Assembly: GCF_010499455.1 (NCBI RefSeq)
Contig: NZ_JAAGOH010000023.1
Location: forward strand, 1 to 64,000
DNA length: 64,000 nt
Direction of reading: 5' to 3'
From: Ideonella livida
GTDB lineage: Bacteria > Pseudomonadota > Gammaproteobacteria > Burkholderiales > Burkholderiaceae_C
The notes under the pieces: generated by a model
Told to the model about the DNA's origin: nothing
Seen by the model: only the letters and a program-made list of their open reading frames with translations
Databases searched by the model: none
Shown here: positions 8,161-16,219 of the stretch, in pieces
How the letters are laid out: each line of letters starts with the position of its first letter
Numbering within the stretch: position 1 is the stretch's first letter
Translations under genes and position numbers: made by a program

Positions 8161-9336
8161 ATGCCCCACCTGCCTACTGTCCCTGTCCCCTTCCTTGAGT
8201 CAAACAGGTCCCGGCGTTGGCTGGCAGGCCTGCCGCTGCTGGTCCTGGCCATGCCGGGTTGGGCCGAGTCCTGGCCGCACCCGCGCCTGAACGACACCGG
8301 CCTGCAGCACTGTGAAGTCAGGGGGGTGTGGCAAGCGTCCTGCTCGGAGACGGGACAGGATGCGGCCCATGGCCGCGACGCCCGACCCCGGCGGTCGGAC
8401 CCCGCCGACGGCCTGGCCGGCTTTGCCTGGCGCAAGGTGTGCGGCAATGGCCAGTTCGCCGGCCATGGTCGGTGTCCCGCCGATCCGGCGCCGGGCACTT
8501 CCGCTCATGACTGGGCCTGCGTGAAGGATGTGCGCACCGGCCTGCTCTGGGAACGCAAGACCCGTGACGGCGGCCTGCGCGACGGGGCCCAGCGTTTCAC
8601 CCGCGTGGGCGATGGCCGGACCGGCGACGCCGCTGCCCTGGTGGCGGCGGCCAACCAGGAGCAGTGGTGCGGCGCGCAAGACTGGCGTCTGCCCACCCGG
8701 GCCGAGCTGCAGTCCATGGCCGTCTATGCCCGCTACCAGCCCGATGCCGCGCTGGACCCGGTGTACTTCGGGGACGTTGAGGGCGCTTCCACCTGGGCCT
8801 CGGACAACTACGGCTCGCCGGGCTGGGGCTGGACGGTGGACTTCCGCAGCGGGGCGGTGGTCATCGGCAGCCAGACCGACACCCGCGCGGTGCGCCTGGT
8901 CCGCGGCGGCAGGGTGCCGCCGGCGGGCGATCGCTACCAAGCCCAGGGGGATGCGGTGCTGGACCGCCACACCGGCCTGCTCTGGCAGCGCTGCGCGCTG
9001 GGTCAGGCCTGGACCGGCACCGTCTGCACGGGCACCGCTACCACGCTGGGCTGGCGGGATGCCTTGGCGCAGGCGCTGGGCACCGCAGGCAGCACGGGCC
9101 TGCCCTGGCGGCTGCCCAATGCCAAGGAGCTGGCCAGCCTGATCGACCCCCGCGAGGAGACGCCGGCCACCGATCCTGGCGCCTTCCCCAACCCGGGCAC
9201 GCGCCATTTCTGGACGTCCACCGCCGCCGTGGGCCAGCCCGACCGCGCCTGGGGCGTGGACTTCGACTACGGCCATGTGGCCAGCTACGCCATGACCCAG
9301 CTGCACGGCGTGCGGCTGGTGCGCACGGCGCCCTGA
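8161..9336 (+). CDS. Secreted DUF1566 (Lcl C-terminal-like) protein
   Basis: 391 residues. The N-terminus has RSRRW followed by a hydrophobic stretch ending PGWAES, a Sec signal peptide with a likely signal-peptidase I site after GWA. Two DUF1566 units follow, each with the pattern TGLLWxR...WRLPxxxEL...FWTS-like...RLVR: one around residues 115-255, the other around 260-390. DUF1566 domains occur in surface and C-type-lectin-like proteins; no enzyme activity is known. The start at 8161 is favoured by GGAGAAG a few bases before it; an ATG at 8149 is the alternative. Apparently a stand-alone gene after the arsenic operon. Confidence 0.75.
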   Translation: MPHLPTVPVPFLESNRSRRWLAGLPLLVLAMPGWAESWPHPRLNDTGLQHCEVRGVWQASCSETGQDAAHGRDARPRRSDPADGLAGFAWRKVCGNGQFAGHGRCPADPAPGTSAHDWACVKDVRTGLLWERKTRDGGLRDGAQRFTRVGDGRTGDAAALVAAANQEQWCGAQDWRLPTRAELQSMAVYARYQPDAALDPVYFGDVEGASTWASDNYGSPGWGWTVDFRSGAVVIGSQTDTRAVRLVRGGRVPPAGDRYQAQGDAVLDRHTGLLWQRCALGQAWTGTVCTGTATTLGWRDALAQALGTAGSTGLPWRLPNAKELASLIDPREETPATDPGAFPNPGTRHFWTSTAAVGQPDRAWGVDFDYGHVASYAMTQLHGVRLVRTAP

Positions 9337-9367
9337 CCCCGGTGCGGTGGCGGGGCACCGTGCCTCC

Positions 9368-9383
9368 GCCGGCCCGGGCCGGC
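9368..9383. terminator. Palindromic hairpin between convergent genes (possible terminator)
   Basis: GCCGGCCCGGGCCGGC is a perfect 16-base palindrome in the 74-base gap between two convergent genes. A bidirectional transcription end is likely. No T-run follows on either strand, so intrinsic termination is uncertain. Confidence 0.4.
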
Positions 9384-9410
9384 CGCCAACCTGGGCCTGA
9401 AGGCTGCGCC

Positions 9411-11201
9411 TCAGAACTGCGCGTCCGTCAAGCCCAGCGTGGTCTCGGCGCCGGTCTGCACCACGGCTTGCAGGCCAGCGCATTCGCTCAGCACATGGGC
9501 CATGTAGTGGCGGGCGGTGGTGAGCTTGGCGCGCAGGAAGTCGGCGTCCGCCGCACCGGCGGCCAGCTGGGCGGCGGCGGCTTCGGCCAGGCGGACCAGC
9601 AACCAGCCGGCCACGACATGGCCGGTCAGCAGGAGGAAAGGCACGGCCCCGGCATGCACCGCCGCCGGCTGTGCGGCGTAGGTGGCCAGCAGGTGCCGGG
9701 TGGCACCGTCCAGCGCCTGCACGCCCTGCAGGAGGCTGTGGCCCAGGTCGTCGGTGCCGCTGGCCCGGCCCTCGGCCACCATGCGGGTCGCGTCGGTGCG
9801 CAGCTCGGCCAGCAGGGCGTCCAAGGTGTGGCCGCCCTCGCGGCAGAGCTTGCGGCCCACCAGGTCATTGGCCTGGATGCCGGTGGTGCCCTCGTAGATG
9901 GTGGTGATGCGGGCGTCGCGCAGGTAGAGCGCGGCGCCGGTCTCCTCGATGAAGCCCATGCCGCCATGCACCTGCACGCCCAGCCAGGTCACCCGCTGGG
10001 CTTGCTCGGTGCACCAGCCCTTGACCACCGGGGTGAGCAGCTCCACCCGGCTCTGGCAGGGGGCACGCACGCTGGCGTCCTCGTGGCTGGCGGCACGGTC
10101 GAGCTGGCCGGCGGTGTAGTAGGCCAGGGCGCGCATGGCCTCCACCCGGGCCTTCATGTCCATGAGCATGCGGCGTACATCCGGGTGGCCGATGATGCTG
10201 CGCGAGCCCGCCACCAGGGTGCGACCCTGCACCCGCTCCAGCGCATAGGCACGGGCATGCTGGTAGGCGCGCTCGGACACGCCCAACCCTTCCAGGCCCA
10301 CGTTCAGGCGGGCGTGGTTCATCATGGTGAACATGCAGGCCAGCCCCTGATGGGGCTGACCGATCAGGTAGCCGATGGCGCCGGGGCCGTCGCCAAAGCT
10401 CATCACCGCCGTGGGGCTGCCGTGGATGCCCAGCTTGTGCTCGATGCTGGTGCAGGCCAAGTCATTGCGTGCCCCCAGGCTGCCGTCGGCGTTGACCAGG
10501 AACTTGGGGCAGAGAAACAGCGAGATGCCCTTCACCCCTTCGGGCGCATCGGGCAGGCGGGCCAGCACCAGGTGGATGATGTTCTCCGCCAGGTCGTGCT
10601 CACCCCAGGTGATGAAGATCTTGGTGCCGCTGACGCGGTAGTGGTCGCCCTCGGGCACGGCCTTGCTGCGCACGGCGGCCAGGTCCGAGCCGGCCTGCGG
10701 CTCGGTCAGGTTCATGGTGCCGGTCCAGGTGCCGGCCACCATCTTGGGCAGGTAGGTGGCCTTGATCTCCTCGCTGGCATGGTGGGCGATGGCCTCCACC
10801 GCGCCCTGGGTGAGCATCTGGCACAGGCTGAAGGCCAGGCTGCAGGACTTCCACATCTCCGCCACGGCGGTGGAGACCAGCGTGGGCAGGCCTTGGCCAC
10901 CCAGTTCGGTGCGCGCCGGCATGGCGTGCCAGCCGGTTTCGCAGAAGGCCTGGTAGACCGGGCCGTAGCCTGGCGCGGCGGTGACGGTGTGGCCCACATG
11001 CCAGCGCGCGCCCACCTTGTCACCGGGGGCGTTGATGGGGTCCACCTGGCCGGCGGCGAACTTGGCCGCCTCCTCCAGGATGGCCTCCACCAGGTCGGCG
11101 CTCAGGTCTTCGCGTCCGGGCTGGGCGGCGATGGCGTCCAGCCCGCCCACCTCCTTCATGGCAAACAGCATGTCGTGCAGCGGGGCGGCGTAGGTGCTCA
11201 T
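9411..11201 (-). CDS. Acyl-CoA dehydrogenase with C-terminal extension (DmdC-like)
   Basis: 596 residues, the size of the long acyl-CoA dehydrogenase group that includes DmdC. Landmarks: MNLTEPQAGSDLAAVRSKA (FAD/substrate loop), GTKIFITWGEHDLAENIIHLVLARL, and QVHGGMGFIEETGAALYLRDARITTIYEGTTGIQANDLVGRK split over two motifs, where the Glu of IYEGT is the expected catalytic base. FAD-dependent alpha,beta-desaturation of an acyl-CoA. It is the last gene of an operon that begins with an acyl-CoA ligase and includes a Liv-type ABC importer, so its substrate is probably the acid that the importer brings in. Confidence 0.9.
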   Translation of the reverse strand: MSTYAAPLHDMLFAMKEVGGLDAIAAQPGREDLSADLVEAILEEAAKFAAGQVDPINAPGDKVGARWHVGHTVTAAPGYGPVYQAFCETGWHAMPARTELGGQGLPTLVSTAVAEMWKSCSLAFSLCQMLTQGAVEAIAHHASEEIKATYLPKMVAGTWTGTMNLTEPQAGSDLAAVRSKAVPEGDHYRVSGTKIFITWGEHDLAENIIHLVLARLPDAPEGVKGISLFLCPKFLVNADGSLGARNDLACTSIEHKLGIHGSPTAVMSFGDGPGAIGYLIGQPHQGLACMFTMMNHARLNVGLEGLGVSERAYQHARAYALERVQGRTLVAGSRSIIGHPDVRRMLMDMKARVEAMRALAYYTAGQLDRAASHEDASVRAPCQSRVELLTPVVKGWCTEQAQRVTWLGVQVHGGMGFIEETGAALYLRDARITTIYEGTTGIQANDLVGRKLCREGGHTLDALLAELRTDATRMVAEGRASGTDDLGHSLLQGVQALDGATRHLLATYAAQPAAVHAGAVPFLLLTGHVVAGWLLVRLAEAAAAQLAAGAADADFLRAKLTTARHYMAHVLSECAGLQAVVQTGAETTLGLTDAQF

Positions 11202-11260
11202 GGCGGTCTCTTGGGGTCTTGGCGAGGGAGCGAGAGGAAGTGGAAGGGAGGGGGGCGGCC

Positions 11261-12238
11261 TCAGCGCCGCCCGGCCACCAGGGCGGTGAGTTCACCCACC
11301 AGGCCGCGGCGGAAGGCCAGCACACACACCACGAAGATGACCCCCATGATCACGGTGACCCAGGAGCCCACCTTGTCGGCCAGCAGGTTCTCCAGGCCGA
11401 CAAGGGTGATCGCGCCCACGGCCGGGCCCAGCAGGGTGCCCAGGCCGCCCAGCAGGGTCATCAGCACCACTTCCCCGCTCATGTGCCAGTGCGCGTCGGT
11501 CAGCGAGGCCAGCTGGAACACCAGGGCCTTGGTGGCTCCGGCCAGCCCGGCCAGCGTGGCCGACAGCACAAAGGCCAGCAGCTTGTAGCGGGCCACGTCG
11601 TAGCCCAGCGAGGTCGCGCGGGGCTCGTTCTCGCGGATGGCCTTGAGGATCTGGCCAAAGGGCGAGTGCACCGTGCGGTGGATGAGCCAGAAGCCGCCCA
11701 GGAACACCGCGAGCACGAAGTAGTACATGACCAGGTTGTCCGACAGGTCGAACAGGCCCAGCAGCTTGCCGCGGGGAATGCCCTGCAGCCCGTCTTCGCC
11801 GCCGGTGGCCTTGATCTGCAGGCAGAGGAAGAACACCAGCTGCGCCAGGGCCAGGGTGATCATGGCGAAGTAGATGCCCGAGCGGCGGATGGCCAGCGCG
11901 CCGAACACCAGGCCCAGCAGGCCGGCCACGGCTGCGCCGGCCAGGATGCCCAGTTCCGGGCTGACGCCCAGGTCGCGCACCAGGTAGCCGCAGACATAGG
12001 CGGCCCCGCCAAAGAAGGCGGCGTGGCCAAAGCTCAGCAGGCCGGCAAAACCCAGCAGCAGGTTGAAAGCGCAGGCGAACAGGGCGAAGCACAGCACCTT
12101 CATCAGGAAGGTGGGGTAGGCCAGAAAGGGCGCCACGGCACCGATGAGCACCAGCAGGGCGAACAGGCGCCAGGGCGCGGGCGCCGTGGGCGCCATGCTC
12201 TGGCTGACCACGGGCGCGTGGGACACGGTGGACGACAT
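11261..12238 (-). CDS. livM: Branched-chain amino acid-type ABC transporter permease LivM
   Basis: 325 residues with about eight membrane segments. The family motif GFAGLLSFGHAAFFGGAAY is near residue 60, and the permease loop LKAIRENEPRATSLGYDVARYK (EAA-like coupling loop) around residues 200-222. The start is the ATG before SSTVSH; upstream in-frame sequence overlaps livH. Partner of LivH, 53 bases downstream of it in the operon. In such CoA-ligase-linked operons the cargo is often a carboxylic acid rather than Leu/Ile/Val. Confidence 0.9.
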   Translation of the reverse strand: MSSTVSHAPVVSQSMAPTAPAPWRLFALLVLIGAVAPFLAYPTFLMKVLCFALFACAFNLLLGFAGLLSFGHAAFFGGAAYVCGYLVRDLGVSPELGILAGAAVAGLLGLVFGALAIRRSGIYFAMITLALAQLVFFLCLQIKATGGEDGLQGIPRGKLLGLFDLSDNLVMYYFVLAVFLGGFWLIHRTVHSPFGQILKAIRENEPRATSLGYDVARYKLLAFVLSATLAGLAGATKALVFQLASLTDAHWHMSGEVVLMTLLGGLGTLLGPAVGAITLVGLENLLADKVGSWVTVIMGVIFVVCVLAFRRGLVGELTALVAGRR

Positions 12239-12291
12239 GATGGGGTTCCTTGCCGCGAAGGGGGAGTGGGGGGAGGGCGGTGCGCCGCCGC

Positions 12292-13176
12292 TCAGGCCTG
12301 CTTGCCGAACAGCCCGGCCGGGCGCAGCAGCAGCACGATGACCATGATCACGAAGATGACCACCGCCGAGGCCTCGGGGTAGAACACCTTGGTCAGGCCC
12401 TCGATCAGGCCCAGGCCCAGGCCGGTGACGATGGAGCCCAGGATGGAGCCCATGCCGCCGATGACCACCACCGCGAACACCACGATGATGAGGTTGCTGC
12501 CCATGACCGGGTTGACCTGCACGATGGGCGCGGCCAGCACGCCGGCAAAGCCGGCCAGGGCAGCGCCCGCGGCATAGGTGGCGGTGATCATGAGCGGCAC
12601 ATTCAGGCCCAGGGCCTGCACCAGGTCGGGCCGCTGGGTGGCCGCGCGCAGGGTGGCGCCCAGGCGGGTGCGCTCGATCAGGTACCAGGCACCCAGGCAC
12701 ACGGCCAGGGCAGCCACCACCACCCAGGCGCGGTACAGCGGCAGGAACATGAAGCCCAGGTGCACGCCGCCTTGCAGCACCTCGGGGGCCTCATAACCCT
12801 CGCCCGAGACGCCGAAGTAGTGGCGGAACACGCCCTCGCCGATGAGCGCCAGGCCAAAGGTCAGCAGCAGGCCGTAGAGGTGGTCCAGCTGGTAGAGGTG
12901 GCGCAGCAGCAGCCGCTCAATGAGCACGCCCAGCAGGCCCACGGCCAGCGGCGCCAGCAGCAGCGCCGCCCAGTAGTTGATGCCCAGGTGGGTCAGGCCC
13001 AGCCAGGCGACGAAGGCGCCGATCATGTACTGCGCCCCATGGGCGAAGTTGATGATGTTGAGCAGGCCGAAGATGATGGCCAGGCCCAGGCTCAGCACGG
13101 CGTAGAACGAGCCGTTGATGAGCCCCAGCAGCAGTTGGCCGAACAGGGCCTGCGAGGGGATGCCGAGGATTTCCAT
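12292..13176 (-). CDS. livH: Branched-chain amino acid-type ABC transporter permease LivH
   Basis: 294 residues, standard LivH length. It begins FGQLLLGLINGSFYAVLSLG and contains INFAHGAQYMIGAFVAW, then GGMGSILGSIVTGLGLGLIEG in the C-terminal half, all LivH hallmarks. Forms the inner-membrane channel with LivM and is powered by LivF/LivG encoded upstream. Lies between the substrate-binding protein gene and livM on the same strand. Confidence 0.92.
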   Translation of the reverse strand: MEILGIPSQALFGQLLLGLINGSFYAVLSLGLAIIFGLLNIINFAHGAQYMIGAFVAWLGLTHLGINYWAALLLAPLAVGLLGVLIERLLLRHLYQLDHLYGLLLTFGLALIGEGVFRHYFGVSGEGYEAPEVLQGGVHLGFMFLPLYRAWVVVAALAVCLGAWYLIERTRLGATLRAATQRPDLVQALGLNVPLMITATYAAGAALAGFAGVLAAPIVQVNPVMGSNLIIVVFAVVVIGGMGSILGSIVTGLGLGLIEGLTKVFYPEASAVVIFVIMVIVLLLRPAGLFGKQA

Positions 13177-13274
13177 GTCGTGCTCTAAAGGGGGGCGGCG
13201 GGACGCTTGGGGCGTGGGAAGGGCGCCACGGTGGCCAGGGGGCTGGCGGGCGCCCCTGGGCCGGCGTCAGCGGC

Positions 13275-14498
13275 TTACTTCACCAGCGAGCACTTGGAGG
13301 CCGACAGCGGCTGGAAGGCCTCGGCCGCCGGGATGGTGGCGCGCACGTGGTAGTAGTCCCAGGGGGTGGTGGACTCGGCCGGCTTCTTCACCTGCAGCAG
13401 GTACATGTCGTGCACCATGCGACCGTCGGCGCGGATGGTGCCGCCCTTGGCGAAGAAGTCGTTGACGGGCGTCTTCTTCATCTGCGCCATCACCTTGGCG
13501 GTGTCCTTGGTGCCCGCGGCCTTGACGGCCTTGAGGTAGTGCATCACGGCGCTGTACTGGCCCGCCTGGATCATGGTGGGCATCTTCTTCATCTGGCCGA
13601 AGAAGCGCTTGGACCATTCCCGGGTCTCGGGGTTCAGGTCCCAGTAGAAGCCCTCGGTCAGGTACATGTTCTGGGTGGTCTTCAGGCCCAGGGAGTGGAT
13701 GTCGGTGATGAACATCAGCAGGCCGGCCAGGCTCTGCTTGGGCGTGACGCCAAACTCCGCCGCCTGCTTGATGGCGTTGATGGTGTCGCCGCCGGCATTG
13801 GCCAGGCCGATGATCTGCGCGCCCGAGCTTTGCGCCTTGAGCAGGAAGGAAGAGAAGTCCGAGCCCGGGAAGGGGTGACGCACCGCGCCCACCACCTCAC
13901 CACCGTTGGCCTTGACCACGTCACCGGCGTCCTTCTCCAGCGAGTGGCCGAAGGCGTAATCCGCCGTCAGGAAGAACCACTTCTTGCCGCCGGCCTTGGT
14001 CACGGCCTTGGCCGTGCCGTTGGCCACGGCATAGGTGTCATAGGTCCAGTGGACGGTGACGTCGTTGCAGTCCTCGTTGGTCACGCGGGTGGAAGCCGCG
14101 CCCGAGATCAGCGCGATCCTGTTCTTCTCCTTGGCGATCTTCTGCACCGCCAGCGCCACCGAGGTGGTCACCAGCTCCGAGGCCACGTCCACCCCGTCAC
14201 GCTCGAACCATTCACGCGCCTTGTTGGCGGCGATGTCGCCCTTGTTCTGGTGATCGGCGCTCACCAGTTCCACCTTGAAGCCGGGCTTCTCACGCGCCAT
14301 GAAGTCGTCAATGGCCATCTGGGTGGCCACCACGGTGCCGCGGCCGGCCACGTCGGAATAGACGCCCGACAGATCGGTCAGCACGCCGATCTTGACCACG
14401 CCACCGGCCACCTGGGCCTGGGCGGCCGGGGCCAGGGCGCCGGCGGTGAGGGCGGACAGGGCCAGGGCCATGGCCTGGGTGAAGGACTTGCGTTGCAT
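13275..14498 (-). CDS. Periplasmic substrate-binding protein of Liv-type ABC importer
   Basis: 407 residues. Sec signal peptide (QRKSFTQAMALALSALTAGALAPAAQAQ) with cleavage expected after AQA. The Peripla_BP_6 domain begins VKIGVLTDLSGVYSDVAGRG and continues LVSADHQNKGDIAANKAREW. GGAGACA precedes the ATG at normal distance. The family binds amino acids, amides or aromatic and aliphatic acids; the ligand is not readable here. Its gene lies between livF and livH, and neighbouring CoA ligase and acyl-CoA dehydrogenase genes suggest a carboxylic acid ligand. Confidence 0.9.
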   Translation of the reverse strand: MQRKSFTQAMALALSALTAGALAPAAQAQVAGGVVKIGVLTDLSGVYSDVAGRGTVVATQMAIDDFMAREKPGFKVELVSADHQNKGDIAANKAREWFERDGVDVASELVTTSVALAVQKIAKEKNRIALISGAASTRVTNEDCNDVTVHWTYDTYAVANGTAKAVTKAGGKKWFFLTADYAFGHSLEKDAGDVVKANGGEVVGAVRHPFPGSDFSSFLLKAQSSGAQIIGLANAGGDTINAIKQAAEFGVTPKQSLAGLLMFITDIHSLGLKTTQNMYLTEGFYWDLNPETREWSKRFFGQMKKMPTMIQAGQYSAVMHYLKAVKAAGTKDTAKVMAQMKKTPVNDFFAKGGTIRADGRMVHDMYLLQVKKPAESTTPWDYYHVRATIPAAEAFQPLSASKCSLVK

Positions 14499-14592
14499 GG
14501 GTTTGTCTCCTGGGGGTGTTGGCGGGGAAAAGGGGGTGGCAGCAGGGCCGGGTGGACAGTGCGGGTGAGGGCCGAGAGGCGAGGGCGGCGCC

Positions 14593-15351
14593 TCAGACCC
14601 CCAGCAGCTCATGCAGCATGTCGGTCTTGGCGGCCAGCTCGTGCTGTTCCACCGTGGCCACGATGCGGCCGTGCTCCAGCACGTAGTGGCGGTCGGCCAG
14701 CGGGGCGGCAAAGCGGAAGTTCTGCTCCACCAGCACGATGGTGTAGCCCCGGGACTTGAGCAGGCGGATGACCTCGCCCAGCTTCTTGACGATGACCGGG
14801 GCCAGGCCCTCGGTGATTTCATCGAGCAGCAGCAGCTTGGCGCCGGTGCGCAGGATGCGGGCCATGGCCAGCATCTGCTGTTCACCGCCTGACAGGCGCG
14901 TGCCCGGGCTGTGGCGGCGCTCCAGCAGGTTGGGGAAGACCTCGTAGATCTCCTTGAGGGTCATGCCGCCGCTGGCCACCTGGGGCGGCAGCATCAGGTT
15001 CTCCTCGGTGCTCAGGCCGGCGAAGATGCCGCGCTCCTCCGGGCAGAAGCCCACACCCAGGCGCGCCACCTGGTGTGGCGCCAGGCGCGTGAGGTCAGTG
15101 CCGTTGAACATGACCGAGCCGGTGCGCCGGCCCACCAGGCCGAGGATGGCCTTGAGGGTGGTGGAGCGCCCGGCGCCGTTGCGGCCCAGCAGGGTGATGA
15201 GCTCACCCCGGTTCACCGTCAGGTCAATGCCGTGCAGGATGTGCGACTCGCCGTAGAAGGCATGCAGGTCGGTCAGGCGCAGCAACTCACCGCCGGGGTG
15301 AAAGGCGCTGGCGCCGTGCGGGGTGGCGACGTGGGTGGCAACGGTGTTCAT
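14593..15351 (-). CDS. livF: Liv-type ABC transporter ATP-binding protein LivF (Walker A Lys replaced by Arg)
   Basis: 252 residues with an ABC ATPase layout: Walker A at residues 56-64, LSGGEQQ signature, Walker B LLLLDE, and the LivF-specific ITEGLAP after it. Walker A reads GRNGAGRST, so the usual phosphate-binding Lys is Arg62 (codon CGC). Everything else is intact and there is no frameshift. From memory, a subset of betaproteobacterial LivF proteins carries Arg here, but I could not verify that. Its ATG overlaps the livG stop by four bases (ATGA), so the two ATPases are translationally coupled; LivG keeps a normal Lys. Confidence 0.9.
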   Translation of the reverse strand: MNTVATHVATPHGASAFHPGGELLRLTDLHAFYGESHILHGIDLTVNRGELITLLGRNGAGRSTTLKAILGLVGRRTGSVMFNGTDLTRLAPHQVARLGVGFCPEERGIFAGLSTEENLMLPPQVASGGMTLKEIYEVFPNLLERRHSPGTRLSGGEQQMLAMARILRTGAKLLLLDEITEGLAPVIVKKLGEVIRLLKSRGYTIVLVEQNFRFAAPLADRHYVLEHGRIVATVEQHELAAKTDMLHELLGV

Positions 15352-16097
15352 GCTTCCACTCCCACATAGGCTTCCAGCACGCGCGGATCTTTGGAGACGG
15401 TGGCGTAGTCGCCTTCGGCCAGCACGCTGCCGCGCTGCAGCACGGTGATGCGGTCGCAGAGCTTCTCCACCACCGACAGGTTGTGCTCCACCATCAAGAT
15501 GGTGCGGCCCACGGCCACGCGCTTGATCAGCGCCACCACCCGGTCCACGTCCTCATGGCCCATGCCCTGGGTGGGCTCGTCCAGCAGCATCAGCTCGGGC
15601 TCCAGCGCCAGGGTGGTGGCAATTTCCAGCGCCCGCTTGCGGCCATAGGGCAGCTCCACCGTCACGTTGCGGGCAAAGCCGGCCAGGTCCACCTGCTCCA
15701 GCAGCTCCAGGGCGCGTTGGTTCAGGCTGTTGAGGCAGCGCTCGCTCTTCCAGAAGGCAAAGCCGTCACCGCGCTGGCGCTGCAGGGCCACACGCACGTT
15801 CTCCAGCACCGTCAGGTGCGCAAAGGTGGCCGAGATCTGGAAGCTGCGGATCATGCCGCGCCGCGCCACCTGCACCGGGCCTTCGCCGGTGATGTCGGCG
15901 CCGTTGAACAGGATCTGGCCACGGGTGGGCGGCAGGAACTTGGTCAGCAGGTTGAACACCGTGGTCTTGCCGGCGCCGTTGGGGCCGATCAGGGCATGGA
16001 CGCTGCCGCGCTGGATCTGCAGGTTCACGCCGGAGACGGCCGCGAACCCCAGGAATTCCTTGCACAGGTCGTGGGTCTGCAGGATGGGGTCTGACAT
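15348..16097 (-). CDS. livG: Liv-type ABC transporter ATP-binding protein LivG
   Basis: About 249 residues from MSDPILQTHDLCKEF; an ATG six bases farther upstream is equally possible, and neither has a clear ribosome site. Walker A GPNGAGKTT is canonical. LivG-type features include RSFQISATFAHLTVLENVRVA and LLDEPTQGMGHEDVDR (LivG usually reads LLDEPAAGL). The short loop signature LPYGRKRALEIA replaces a classical LSGGQ, as is normal for LivG. Partner of LivF, with which it overlaps by four bases. Confidence 0.9.
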   Translation of the reverse strand: MSDPILQTHDLCKEFLGFAAVSGVNLQIQRGSVHALIGPNGAGKTTVFNLLTKFLPPTRGQILFNGADITGEGPVQVARRGMIRSFQISATFAHLTVLENVRVALQRQRGDGFAFWKSERCLNSLNQRALELLEQVDLAGFARNVTVELPYGRKRALEIATTLALEPELMLLDEPTQGMGHEDVDRVVALIKRVAVGRTILMVEHNLSVVEKLCDRITVLQRGSVLAEGDYATVSKDPRVLEAYVGVEA

Positions 16098-16219
16098 GGG
16101 CATGACGGGGGGGCGTGCGCCGGGCAGGCGCCGCCCAGCACCCAGGGCCAAGACGGCCCGGGCGGGGTGATGGGAAAGGGCGGGCGGGGGAGGGGCCGAG
16201 CGCCGGCCCCGGCGCGGGG

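Noticed and set aside
9342-11588. 748-codon frame antisense to the acyl-CoA dehydrogenase
   Set aside because: No conserved motif, His/Gly/Gln-rich composition typical of shadow frames, while the opposite strand encodes a complete enzyme.
14593-15351. LivF as a pseudogene because of the Walker A Arg
   Set aside because: The frame is full length with all other ABC motifs and is coupled to livG, so it is kept as a functional gene with an altered residue.
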